DNA from: an uncultured Peptococcaceae bacterium | GTDB taxonomy: Bacteria; Bacillota; Peptococcia; Peptococcales; Peptococcaceae | DNA: 8,498 nt | Direction of reading: 5' to 3' | Assembly (NCBI GenBank): GCA_937922955.1 | Contig: CALAKO010000234.1 | Coordinates: 1-8,498, forward strand | Position numbers and translations under genes: made by a program | Shown here: one piece after another, positions 1-5,138 of the stretch | Numbering within the stretch: the stretch's first letter is position 1 | Layout of the letters: each line of letters opens with the position of its first letter | Notes under the pieces: generated by a model | Told to the model about the DNA's origin: nothing | Database searches by the model: none | The model's input: the letters and a program-made list of their open reading frames with translations, nothing else

Positions 1-50
1 ATTATTAGATATTTTTCGCATTAAAATATCCATTTAACAAATTTTTTCGT

Positions 51-90
51 TTTACACAATCAATTTGTTGTAAATATTTTTTTACACAAA
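51..90. promoter_or_regulatory. AT-rich inverted repeats, possible operator
   Basis: TTTACACAA at 51-59, TTTGTTGTAAA at 64-74 and TTTACACAAA at 81-90 are alternating inverted copies of the same word. Inside them TGTAAA (69-74) and TTTACA (81-86) form an exact 6-6-6 inverted repeat. The block lies in AT-rich DNA just left of two hairpins, as expected for the control region of a gene beyond the left edge read leftwards, but no coding sequence is visible to confirm this. I cannot assign the repeat to a known regulator. Simple AT-richness could produce part of the pattern. Confidence 0.3.
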
Positions 91-130
91 AAGTGTGGGG
101 CGCGCATCATTTAGCTACGCGCCCCACACT
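88..130 (-). terminator. GC-rich hairpin, probable terminator
   Basis: A perfect 13-bp stem (AGTGTGGGGCGCG at 92-104 with its complement at 118-130) encloses a 13-base loop. Read on the minus strand the second arm runs into TTTTT, the usual layout of an intrinsic terminator. Read on the plus strand no T run follows directly. It is the second hairpin met by leftward transcripts after the one at 164-208, so it may be a backup terminator. Confidence 0.6.
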
Positions 131-163
131 TACGATCCACCCTATTTTTTGGCATTGCATACC

Positions 164-208
164 AAAAAAGGATTGATTTCTACTATCTTAAGAAATCAAT
201 CCTTTTTT
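164..208. terminator. Bidirectional intrinsic terminator
   Basis: A perfect 18-bp inverted repeat: 164-181 (six A, then GGATTGATTTCT) and 191-208 (AGAAATCAATCC, then six T), with a 9-base loop. T runs end the hairpin on both strands, so it can stop transcription from either side. It lies 25 bases beyond the stop codon of the minus-strand remnant at 234-371, whose original terminator it probably was. It would also stop readthrough from the alcohol dehydrogenase gene. Confidence 0.8.
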
Positions 209-233
209 ATTAACACATATGCAATTTTTGCTT

Positions 234-371
234 TCACCCAAGCATGTCCGCTTTCTTTTCAAGGATGGCTTCGCAGGCGGCGCAGGCTTCGGATTCTGCG
301 AAAACAATGAGGTCGTTAATTTTTGCGGCCACAAAATCAATCAGGAAGTTTTCCCGATTATAGGCATTTTT
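234..371 (-). pseudogene. C-terminal gene remnant, unknown family
   Basis: A minus-strand open frame of 45 codons ends in TGA at 234-236 and is cut upstream by an in-frame TAG at 372-374. Its translation has protein-like composition, with the stretch KINDLIVFAESEACAACEAI containing two closely spaced cysteines, and ends in a charged helix-like tail (EKKADMLG). There is no ATG near the beginning. The only candidate starts are a GTG at 330-332 without a clear ribosome site and an ATG three codons before the end. A strong terminator follows 25 bases downstream, as at the end of a real gene. I read it as the 3' end of a gene that lost its front by deletion or nonsense mutation. A genuine 31-residue GTG-started protein is the alternative. 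I do not recognise the family. Confidence 0.4.
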
Positions 372-374
372 CTA

Positions 375-503
375 CTGTAGCGCAGTGTGTCAAACGTCAA
401 TAGTTGAGAAACGGCCAACGCAGAAGGTAACGAGTATGCTCGCTTCTTTCATCGATGTTTTCTCAAATTTATTCCCATTCCCACCATCGCGTCGAATCTG
501 TAT
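375..503. other. Intergenic, no feature seen
   Basis: The 129 bases between the alcohol dehydrogenase stop codon and the remnant frame show no convincing hairpin with a T tail, no gene and no clear promoter. The dehydrogenase therefore has no terminator of its own close to its end. Its transcript probably runs to the hairpin at 164-208. Confidence 0.4.
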
Positions 504-1679
504 TTACAAGCACATGCGATAAATCGCCATGATGTCGTCTTTATCGAGGGTAGTCATGCCGGCGACTGGGCCGTTGGCGGTGGCGTGGGTCGCCATGTCT
601 TCGAAATGGCTGTCGTCGATGCCGAGGGCAGACAGATGGCTGGCAAGTCCCAGCTCGTCGTAGAAGAAGTGTGAGAGCACGCGAATGGTTTTCTGCGCAC
701 AGCCAACAGGGCCATCGCAGGCTGTTTCAATGCCGAGGCAGTTTTTGCCAAAGTTCGCGATCAATGGCGCAGTATCGCTGTCCAAAATGTAATCCAACCA
801 ACGCGGAATGAGTATGGCCAAACCGTGCCCATGGGTGATGTCGTAATAGGCGGAAAGTTCATGCTCCATGACATGGCAGGCACCAGCCTGGCGCACGCCG
901 TTCATGAGAAAGCCATTGAGCGCCCAGGAAGAGGCCCACATGAGATTGGCGCGCGCTTCGTAATTGTTCGGTTCCACCATGGCCACTGGTGCATAGTGCA
1001 CCACCGTTTTCAGCACTTCTTCCTGCATACGAACAAGCATGTCCATCTGAGGCTGCAAGGTGAAGTAGGTCGAATCAAACACATGCGATAAGATGTCGAC
1101 ACTGCCGCAGGCTGTTTGATACGGTGGCACGCTGAAAGTGAGGGTTGGGTCCTCAAAGGTGACGCGTGGTGTCACCAGCGGCGTGCGCAGGCTGCATTTG
1201 AGATGGCGTTCCTTGTTGCTGATGACGCCGCTGCCGTCCATTTCAGAGCCCGTCGCGGCAATGGTCAGCACCGTCACCACAGGCAGCACATCCGTCACTG
1301 GCACGCTGCCTTCGATCAGATCCCAAACGTCATCTGTCGCCGACGGCACCGTGGCTGCAATCGCTTTGCTGCAGTCGATGGTCGAACCGCCGCCCACCGC
1401 AAGCACCACATCCACGCCTTCACGGCGGCAAAGCGCGGCGCCTTCGTTGACCATGGTGTGGCGCGGATTTGGCTCTACGCCGCCCAGTTCAAACAGCGTC
1501 AATCCAGCCTCTTCGATCAGTGCCTTGATTCGGTCGTATAACCCACTGCGCTTCACCGACCCGCCGCCATACACCATGAGCACCTTCGTGCCAAAGCGCG
1601 CCAGTTCCTCCGGCAAATGCCCAAGCTGATTTCTGCCGAAATACACCTTTGTTGGACTGTGAAATACAAAATCGTTCAT
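504..1679 (-). CDS. Iron-containing alcohol dehydrogenase (BDH/YqhD type)
   Basis: A 391-residue cytoplasmic NAD(P)H-dependent group III alcohol dehydrogenase, probably reducing aldehydes to alcohols. The N-terminal nucleotide-binding half shows GGGS at 38-41, GGVEPNPR at 66-73 and the family hallmark GGGSTIDCSKAIA from 96. The C-terminal half carries the expected metal ligands D195, H199, H269 and H283, with the CHVMEHELSAYYDITHGHG signature around the last two. Length and architecture match butanol dehydrogenase BdhA and YqhD, which favours an NADPH-linked aldehyde reductase; the actual substrate cannot be read from sequence. The start is fixed by AGGAGG 8 bases before the ATG. The gene has its own promoter downstream of a terminator, so it is a separate transcript from the flavodoxin operon, though it lies next to it and may share its detoxifying role. 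No damage is visible. Confidence 0.93.
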   Translation of the reverse strand: MNDFVFHSPTKVYFGRNQLGHLPEELARFGTKVLMVYGGGSVKRSGLYDRIKALIEEAGLTLFELGGVEPNPRHTMVNEGAALCRREGVDVVLAVGGGSTIDCSKAIAATVPSATDDVWDLIEGSVPVTDVLPVVTVLTIAATGSEMDGSGVISNKERHLKCSLRTPLVTPRVTFEDPTLTFSVPPYQTACGSVDILSHVFDSTYFTLQPQMDMLVRMQEEVLKTVVHYAPVAMVEPNNYEARANLMWASSWALNGFLMNGVRQAGACHVMEHELSAYYDITHGHGLAILIPRWLDYILDSDTAPLIANFGKNCLGIETACDGPVGCAQKTIRVLSHFFYDELGLASHLSALGIDDSHFEDMATHATANGPVAGMTTLDKDDIMAIYRMCL

Positions 1680-1714
1680 GATTCACGCCTCCTTATAATG
1701 GTTTCTTTTTATAT

Positions 1715-1743
1715 ATTATACCGAATGCGGTTCTTGCCGACAA
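1715..1743 (-). promoter_or_regulatory. Promoter of the alcohol dehydrogenase gene
   Basis: On the minus strand TTGTCG (1738-1743) and TATAAT (1715-1720) are separated by exactly 17 bases, about 35 bases before the dehydrogenase start codon. The -10 is perfect and the -35 matches four of six. It lies directly after the terminator of the upstream operon, which supports independent transcription of the dehydrogenase. Confidence 0.65.
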
Positions 1744-1756
1744 CGCGGGAACATAG

Positions 1757-1793
1757 AAAAAGCGGCGCTTGCCTCAGCAAGTGCCGCTTTTTT
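1757..1793 (-). terminator. Intrinsic terminator after the CMD-cupin gene
   Basis: The arms AAAAAGCGGC-G-CTTGC (1757-1772) and GCAAG-T-GCCGCTTTTT (1777-1792) pair around a CTCA loop with one imperfect position. The minus-strand RNA ends in a T run. It begins 8 bases after the stop codon of the CMD-cupin gene and separates it from the promoter of the alcohol dehydrogenase. The A-rich first arm lets it work on both strands. Confidence 0.85.
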
Positions 1794-1800
1794 ACGTATG

Positions 1801-2556
1801 CTATTTACAAAGGCCATATTGTTCGTCGTTAACAGGTTCGAGCCATTCGTTGCTGGTGTTTTCGCCGGGCACTTCCACCGCCAGATGACTGAACCAGCTG
1901 TCGGCAGCGGCGCCATGCCAATGTTTGACACCGGTTGGAATGTTGACGACATCGCCTGGGGTCATGAGCACCGGAGCTTTGCCCCATTCCTGGTAATAGC
2001 CACGGCCAGCGACGCAGATGAGCACTTGTCCGCCGCCCTGGTCGGCATGATGAACGTGCCAATTGTTGCGGCAGCCTGGTTCAAAGGTGACGTTGGCGAT
2101 TGGAACTTGATCGGACACGACCGGCGCCAGATAGCTTTGGCCGATGAAATATTGCGCATAGGCGTCATTTGGCGCGCCGATTGGGAAGATCATGGACGCT
2201 GCATGCTGCGCTTTGGCGTCATCGGCAGGCGCTTCTTCGGTCCAGATTTCTTTTGCCATGCGGAAGACCGCCCAGGCTTTTGGCCAGCCAACGTAGAACG
2301 CAGCGTGAGTGATGATTTCGGCGATTTCTTCCTGCGTGATGCCATTGGCTTTAGCGGTTTGCAGGTGGTAGCGGAACGATTCGTCCACCAGCCCCATCGC
2401 CATCAGCGATACAACCGTCACCAATGAGCGATCGCGCAGACTGAGCTTGTCTTCGCGACTCCACACTTCACCAAAGAGCACATCATCATTAAGTGCCGCG
2501 AATTTTGGTGCAAAGGTTCCCAGGCCATCGCGGCCAGCGGTTTGTTTTACTGCCAT
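1801..2556 (-). CDS. CMD-family / cupin fusion protein
   Basis: A 251-residue protein made of two domains. Residues about 15-108 are a carboxymuconolactone decarboxylase (CMD) fold with the family pattern RDRSLVTVVSLMAMG and NGITQEEIAEIITHAAFYVGWPKA. There is no CxxC, so it is not an AhpD-type peroxidase partner. Residues about 150-232 are a cupin: G161-x5-H167-x-H169, Q177-x6-G184, then G201-x5-P207-x-G209-x2-H212. Three histidines can bind a metal, and glutamine stands where cupin motif 1 usually has glutamate. Such fusions are common in Firmicutes beside flavodoxins and dehydrogenases, but their reaction is not settled; oxidation or decarboxylation of a small carbonyl or aromatic compound is an inference. 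GAGGAG 9 bases before the ATG fixes the start. It is probably the last gene of the TetR operon, 75 bases after the RibD_C gene with no terminator between. Confidence 0.9.
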   Translation of the reverse strand: MAVKQTAGRDGLGTFAPKFAALNDDVLFGEVWSREDKLSLRDRSLVTVVSLMAMGLVDESFRYHLQTAKANGITQEEIAEIITHAAFYVGWPKAWAVFRMAKEIWTEEAPADDAKAQHAASMIFPIGAPNDAYAQYFIGQSYLAPVVSDQVPIANVTFEPGCRNNWHVHHADQGGGQVLICVAGRGYYQEWGKAPVLMTPGDVVNIPTGVKHWHGAAADSWFSHLAVEVPGENTSNEWLEPVNDEQYGLCK

Positions 2557-2631
2557 TTAAGAAAACTCCTCTCAAAACGATCTTTTGTTATTCTTCCAGT
2601 GCTTCTAAAATAAGAGCGTCATTCTTTTTGT

Positions 2632-3354
2632 TCAGTGTTTTATCGTATAACGCAGCCAAAGCACACCATCTTCTTTTACATCAGCCTGCTTAAGCGCAAA
2701 GGCCACGGGAGCATCGTCACTCAGGCCTTCTTTCATACTAAATAGTGTTGGCGTATTATTTGCTCCATCCGCCACTGGCGCCAGCACCACGCTTAACTCG
2801 TCGCACAAACCAGCCTGAATGAACGACCAATTCAATACGGCGCCGCCTCCAAGCATGAGCGTCTCCACAGCAAACAATTGTTTCATCTTCTGCATGGCCA
2901 GAGCCATATCCAGTCTTTCCTTGCCAGCAATAATGTATGAAATGCCCAACCGACGCAAAAAAGCCTTATAAGCATTGCTTGCTGCATCAGTGAGCACTTC
3001 AACAACATGTGCTGTGGTGCTTTTATAATGCAGCGTTGCACTTTTCCAGCCCAATTTTCCAGCAGGATCGATTGATACGTAATACATATCCGCTGTTGCA
3101 TCGGCCACATAATCTCCAGCAGGAACCTGAGCAGCTTCCAGGTCAAGCACAGGTTCTTCATAAAAGGTAAAATTATCATCGCTGGTCACACGCCCACTGA
3201 TCCATCCTTGATGTTGATAGGCAGGGGTTGGCCCAAAAGCAATATCATAGAAAACATCACTTGCCGTTGCACATTCTGGAGTGTCCATGTAGCGTCCCAT
3301 AATCTTGCCGTCCAACGCCGTCAACATATGGCAGAAAATATAAGGTCTTTCCAT
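2632..3354 (-). CDS. RibD_C / dihydrofolate reductase family protein
   Basis: A 240-residue cytoplasmic reductase of the RibD C-terminal fold, which in known members uses NADPH to reduce pteridine- or pyrimidine-like substrates. Family features are the N-terminal strand and turn with LTALDGKIM (residues 11-19), GRVTSD (54-59), GGGAVLNWSFIQAGLCDELS (169-188) and the closing VLWLRYT. It has no deaminase domain, so it is not the full bifunctional RibD, and it is not close to classical FolA. Its substrate is unknown; in this neighbourhood a general NADPH-dependent reductase role is likely. I chose the ATG at 3352-3354 because GAGGAAGAG precedes it at the right distance. An ATG ten codons upstream would overlap the flavodoxin end and lacks such a site. 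The Shine-Dalgarno overlaps the flavodoxin stop codon, which suggests translational coupling. Confidence 0.88.
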   Translation of the reverse strand: MERPYIFCHMLTALDGKIMGRYMDTPECATASDVFYDIAFGPTPAYQHQGWISGRVTSDDNFTFYEEPVLDLEAAQVPAGDYVADATADMYYVSIDPAGKLGWKSATLHYKSTTAHVVEVLTDAASNAYKAFLRRLGISYIIAGKERLDMALAMQKMKQLFAVETLMLGGGAVLNWSFIQAGLCDELSVVLAPVADGANNTPTLFSMKEGLSDDAPVAFALKQADVKEDGVLWLRYTIKH

Positions 3355-3358
3355 AGTG

Positions 3359-3367
3359 CTCTTCCTC
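3359..3367 (-). promoter_or_regulatory. Start-deciding RBS overlapping a stop codon
   Basis: GAGGAAGAG on the minus strand lies 4 bases before the reductase ATG (GAGG core to ATG 9 bases) and shares bases with the flavodoxin TGA (3366-3368). Ribosomes finishing the flavodoxin therefore arrive on this site. This decides the shorter start of the reductase. Confidence 0.7.
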
Positions 3368-3839
3368 AAAATGCTGCTGCCCAATGCTTCAGTTCTGCTT
3401 CTGAAGCAGTGGCCGCAAAACGCTTGCCTTCTTTGAGTACAGCGCCTTTGCAGGATGGCGCCAGTTCGGCATTGGTCTGTCCCATGCCGGAGCTGCCAGA
3501 GGTCGCAAATGGAATCACCGTTTTGCCGTTCCAGTCATGCTGTTCCAGGAAGGTGTTGATGATGGTCGGTGCCACATACCACCAAATGGGGAAACCCACA
3601 AACACAGTATCATACTGCGCCAAATCGAGTGCTGTCGCTTTTATGGCCGGACGCTGACTTTTATCGCTCATTTCTTTGGAGCTACGGCTCTGCTTGTTGG
3701 TCCAATCGAGATCGGCCGCCGTGTAAGGCACAGCAGGTTCGATCTCATAGAGATCGGCGTCAATGGCCTTAGCCAAATTTTGCGCCACTTTTGCCGTGGT
3801 GCCAGTGGCAGAAAAATAAGTAACCAAATTCTTACTCAT
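3366..3839 (-). CDS. Flavodoxin
   Basis: A 157-residue soluble FMN electron carrier of the Flavodoxin_4 type. The first strand leads into the FMN phosphate loop SATGTTAKVA (residues 10-19). YDTVFVGFPIWWYVAPT (76-92) is the typical second FMN loop with stacking aromatics, and FATSGSSGMG (111-120) the third. Length is normal and there is no signal peptide. Proteins of this type serve as low-potential carriers or as quinone/nitro-reducing helpers; the redox partner is not identifiable here. GGAGG lies 7 bases before the ATG. It follows the TetR gene by 19 bases and is followed after 11 bases by the RibD_C reductase, so the three are almost certainly one transcript controlled by the TetR regulator. 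Confidence 0.93.
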   Translation of the reverse strand: MSKNLVTYFSATGTTAKVAQNLAKAIDADLYEIEPAVPYTAADLDWTNKQSRSSKEMSDKSQRPAIKATALDLAQYDTVFVGFPIWWYVAPTIINTFLEQHDWNGKTVIPFATSGSSGMGQTNAELAPSCKGAVLKEGKRFAATASEAELKHWAAAF

Positions 3840-3858
3840 GAATAGTCCTCCTTAAAAA

Positions 3859-4488
3859 TTACGGACAAACAGCGAGCAGCTTGCGCGCCGTTTGTAAAAT
3901 CATCTCGTGCGGTGTGTAGTAGGTGAACTCAAACCCAATGGCCTGCACAGCCGCGCGTTGTTTTTCAGTTGTTTGTGTATAAGGATAGATGCCGTACATA
4001 AAAGGAAAAAACGCGTAAATAAACGCCTGCCGCGCGTTATCGTCCAGCACCGGCTGCCCTTTTTGCAGGAGAGCATCCACCAGCGCAAAGGAGCGGGCAA
4101 AGGCGCGCTTGAACGCCACCAAACACTCCAGACGGCTGTGCGCCTCAATCTCAAACATATTCATCGAAAGGATTTTCAACATCAGCATCCGTTCCGACAA
4201 GGTATCTGCAAACAGCTCAGCCAGTGCCTCGCGCGAAAACTCCTGTGCCCGTGCCAACGCTGCTTCCAGCGCATCGTTCCAGCGCGTGAACTCCCGCTCA
4301 ATGAGCGCTAGAAAAATCTCTTCCTTCGTTTGAAAATAATTGTAAATCGATGTGCGCGTGAACGTCGTTGCCTGACCAATCTCTTTAATGGTCACCTCTT
4401 TGAAACTCATCGTTTCATACAAGCGTTCACACGCATTGATGATCTCCTCACGTCGTGCATTCGTCAATGCTTCCGATCCCTTCGGCAT
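3859..4488 (-). CDS. TetR/AcrR-family transcriptional regulator
   Basis: A 209-residue one-component repressor. The N-terminal TetR DNA-binding domain covers residues about 12-58, with the helix-turn-helix in VTIKEIGQATTFTRTSIYNYF (32-52) followed by the usual TKEEIFLALIEREF. The C-terminal helical part should form the ligand pocket and dimer interface, and it ends with a YTPHEMILQTARKLL helix. I start it at the ATG at 4486-4488, preceded by AAAGGAG at 7 bases. The longer frame from 4569 would begin upstream of its own promoter and is rejected. It is the first gene of the flavodoxin operon and lies directly downstream of three palindromic sites overlapping the promoter, so it very probably represses itself and the operon. 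The inducer is unknown; electrophiles, quinones or aldehydes are plausible given the neighbours. Confidence 0.92.
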   Translation of the reverse strand: MPKGSEALTNARREEIINACERLYETMSFKEVTIKEIGQATTFTRTSIYNYFQTKEEIFLALIEREFTRWNDALEAALARAQEFSREALAELFADTLSERMLMLKILSMNMFEIEAHSRLECLVAFKRAFARSFALVDALLQKGQPVLDDNARQAFIYAFFPFMYGIYPYTQTTEKQRAAVQAIGFEFTYYTPHEMILQTARKLLAVCP

Positions 4489-4495
4489 AATAGTG

Positions 4496-4502
4496 CTCCT
4501 TT
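4496..4502 (-). promoter_or_regulatory. Start-deciding RBS of the TetR gene
   Basis: AAAGGAG lies 7 bases before the ATG at 4486-4488 and downstream of the predicted transcription start near 4531. It supports the 209-residue protein over the 236-residue reading that would begin at 4569, outside the transcript. Confidence 0.75.
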
Positions 4503-4516
4503 CACAAACAATGCTC

Positions 4517-4529
4517 TGACACCGTGTCA
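4517..4529. promoter_or_regulatory. TetR operator 1
   Basis: TGACAC-C-GTGTCA is a perfect 6-1-6 palindrome. It lies just downstream of the predicted transcription start of the TetR operon, where a bound repressor would block elongation or promoter clearance. It is one of three copies of the same motif. Confidence 0.75.
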
Positions 4530-4537
4530 CTATAAAA

Positions 4538-4566
4538 AGTATAGCTCCATTCTGACACACTGTCAA
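4538..4566 (-). promoter_or_regulatory. Promoter of the TetR-flavodoxin operon
   Basis: On the minus strand a perfect -35 TTGACA (4561-4566) and a -10 TATACT (4538-4543) are spaced by exactly 17 bases. Transcription should start near 4531. The -35 box shares bases with operator 2, and operator 1 lies right after the start, so the promoter is built to be strong and repressible. Confidence 0.8.
4553..4565. promoter_or_regulatory. TetR operator 2 (one mismatch)
   Basis: TGACAC-A-CTGTCA matches the palindrome of the flanking sites with one mismatched pair. It overlaps the -35 box of the operon promoter, so occupancy would exclude RNA polymerase. Centre-to-centre distance is 36 bases to operator 1 and 23 bases to operator 3. 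Confidence 0.65.
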
Positions 4567-4575
4567 CATCTATTT

Positions 4576-4588
4576 TGACACTGTGTCA
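4576..4588. promoter_or_regulatory. TetR operator 3, overlapping the GNAT stop codon
   Basis: TGACAC-T-GTGTCA is a second perfect 6-1-6 palindrome, upstream of the -35 box. Its last three bases (4586-4588) are the complement of the TGA stop of the acetyltransferase gene, so coding end and operator are merged. A repressor bound here could aid cooperative repression and could also hinder readthrough from the acetyltransferase. Confidence 0.7.
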
Positions 4589-5032
4589 TTTTTCCATCCA
4601 ATAATTTTCCAACTGCACTCCATCGCGGCACAGCGTCTGTTTTTTCACCACTTGCCAGCCACGCTGCTCAAAAAATGGCCGTGCTGTGATCGATGCCGCC
4701 ACCGTCAAACGCATCCCGGCTGCCTGCGCCTCCAGCGCATCGCACAAGGCGGTGGCAATCCCCTGCCTTTGGTAATCCTTGTGCACATACAGCCGATCCA
4801 AATAACCGCTGTCAAGATCTATGTCAGCAAACCCCACAATCTCGCCGTCAAGCTCCGCCACCAAACAACAACGTCCTTCAAACGACGCTGCCCAGCTTTC
4901 CGCCTCTGGCGGTACCGTCACCCAAGCATCCAGCTGTGCCGACGTGTAATCCGCAGCCGCCACGGTATGCACCGTATCAAAATAAAGCTGCGCCAACGTG
5001 GCAGCATCCTTCTTGCAATAAACACGAATCAT
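4586..5032 (-). CDS. GNAT-family N-acetyltransferase
   Basis: A 148-residue cytoplasmic acetyltransferase that transfers an acetyl group from acetyl-CoA to an amine. The GNAT core is visible as CCLVAELDGEIVGFADID (residues 55-72), then the beta-4 strand and acetyl-CoA pyrophosphate loop LDRLYVHKDYQRQGIATAL (78-96) with Q88-R89-Q90-G91-I92-A93, and the closing TARPFFEQRGWQVVKK (116-131). The N-terminal YTSAQLDAWV region resembles the YafP-like subgroup. The acceptor substrate cannot be predicted. AAAGGAGG lies 8 bases before the ATG. A TATAAT box (5067-5072) precedes it, and the MFS terminator separates it from upstream. No terminator lies between this gene and the TetR gene, so some readthrough into the TetR operon is likely unless operator binding blocks it. 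Confidence 0.9.
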   Translation of the reverse strand: MIRVYCKKDAATLAQLYFDTVHTVAAADYTSAQLDAWVTVPPEAESWAASFEGRCCLVAELDGEIVGFADIDLDSGYLDRLYVHKDYQRQGIATALCDALEAQAAGMRLTVAASITARPFFEQRGWQVVKKQTLCRDGVQLENYWMEK

Positions 5033-5066
5033 CCGACAAGCCTCCTTTTCTCAACACATTTCTTCC

Positions 5067-5072
5067 ATTATA
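5067..5072 (-). promoter_or_regulatory. Probable -10 box of the GNAT gene
   Basis: TATAAT on the minus strand lies about 34 bases before the acetyltransferase ATG, between it and the MFS terminator. The -35 is weak: candidate TTTGTA with a 16-base spacer. The promoter is therefore likely but only half supported. Confidence 0.5.
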
Positions 5073-5091
5073 TAGTATTCGCCTTAAATAC

Positions 5092-5127
5092 AAAAATAGC
5101 TTAGCAGAACTATCCGCTAAGCTATTT
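5092..5127 (-). terminator. Intrinsic terminator after the MFS gene
   Basis: A perfect 12-bp stem, AAATAGCTTAGC (5094-5105) with its complement at 5116-5127, encloses a 10-base loop. On the minus strand the second arm ends in TTTTT. It starts 11 bases beyond the MFS stop codon and isolates that gene from the acetyltransferase. Confidence 0.8.
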
Positions 5128-5138
5128 GACCATAAGGA

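Noticed and set aside
95..310. A 71-codon plus-strand frame at the left edge.
   Set aside because: It runs through two perfect hairpins and antisense to the remnant, with no ribosome site.
1138..1629. Long plus-strand frames inside the alcohol dehydrogenase gene.
   Set aside because: They are mirror frames of a clearly supported minus-strand gene; their translations resemble no family and have skewed composition.
1798..2427. A 209-codon plus-strand frame across the CMD-cupin gene.
   Set aside because: It is antisense to a gene with recognisable CMD and cupin motifs and begins within its terminator-side end without a ribosome site.
2588..2659. A 23-codon minus-strand frame starting at TTG, overlapping the end of the RibD_C gene and ending in the gap before the CMD-cupin gene (ends ALILEALEE).
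   Set aside because: Protein-like composition, but no clear ribosome site, a TTG start and overlap with a well supported coding end. The A-rich gap can create such a frame by chance.
4489..4569. N-terminal extension of the TetR protein by 27 residues.
   Set aside because: It would cover the operators and promoter, starts upstream of the predicted transcription start, and has no ribosome site; the ATG at 4486-4488 has a good one.
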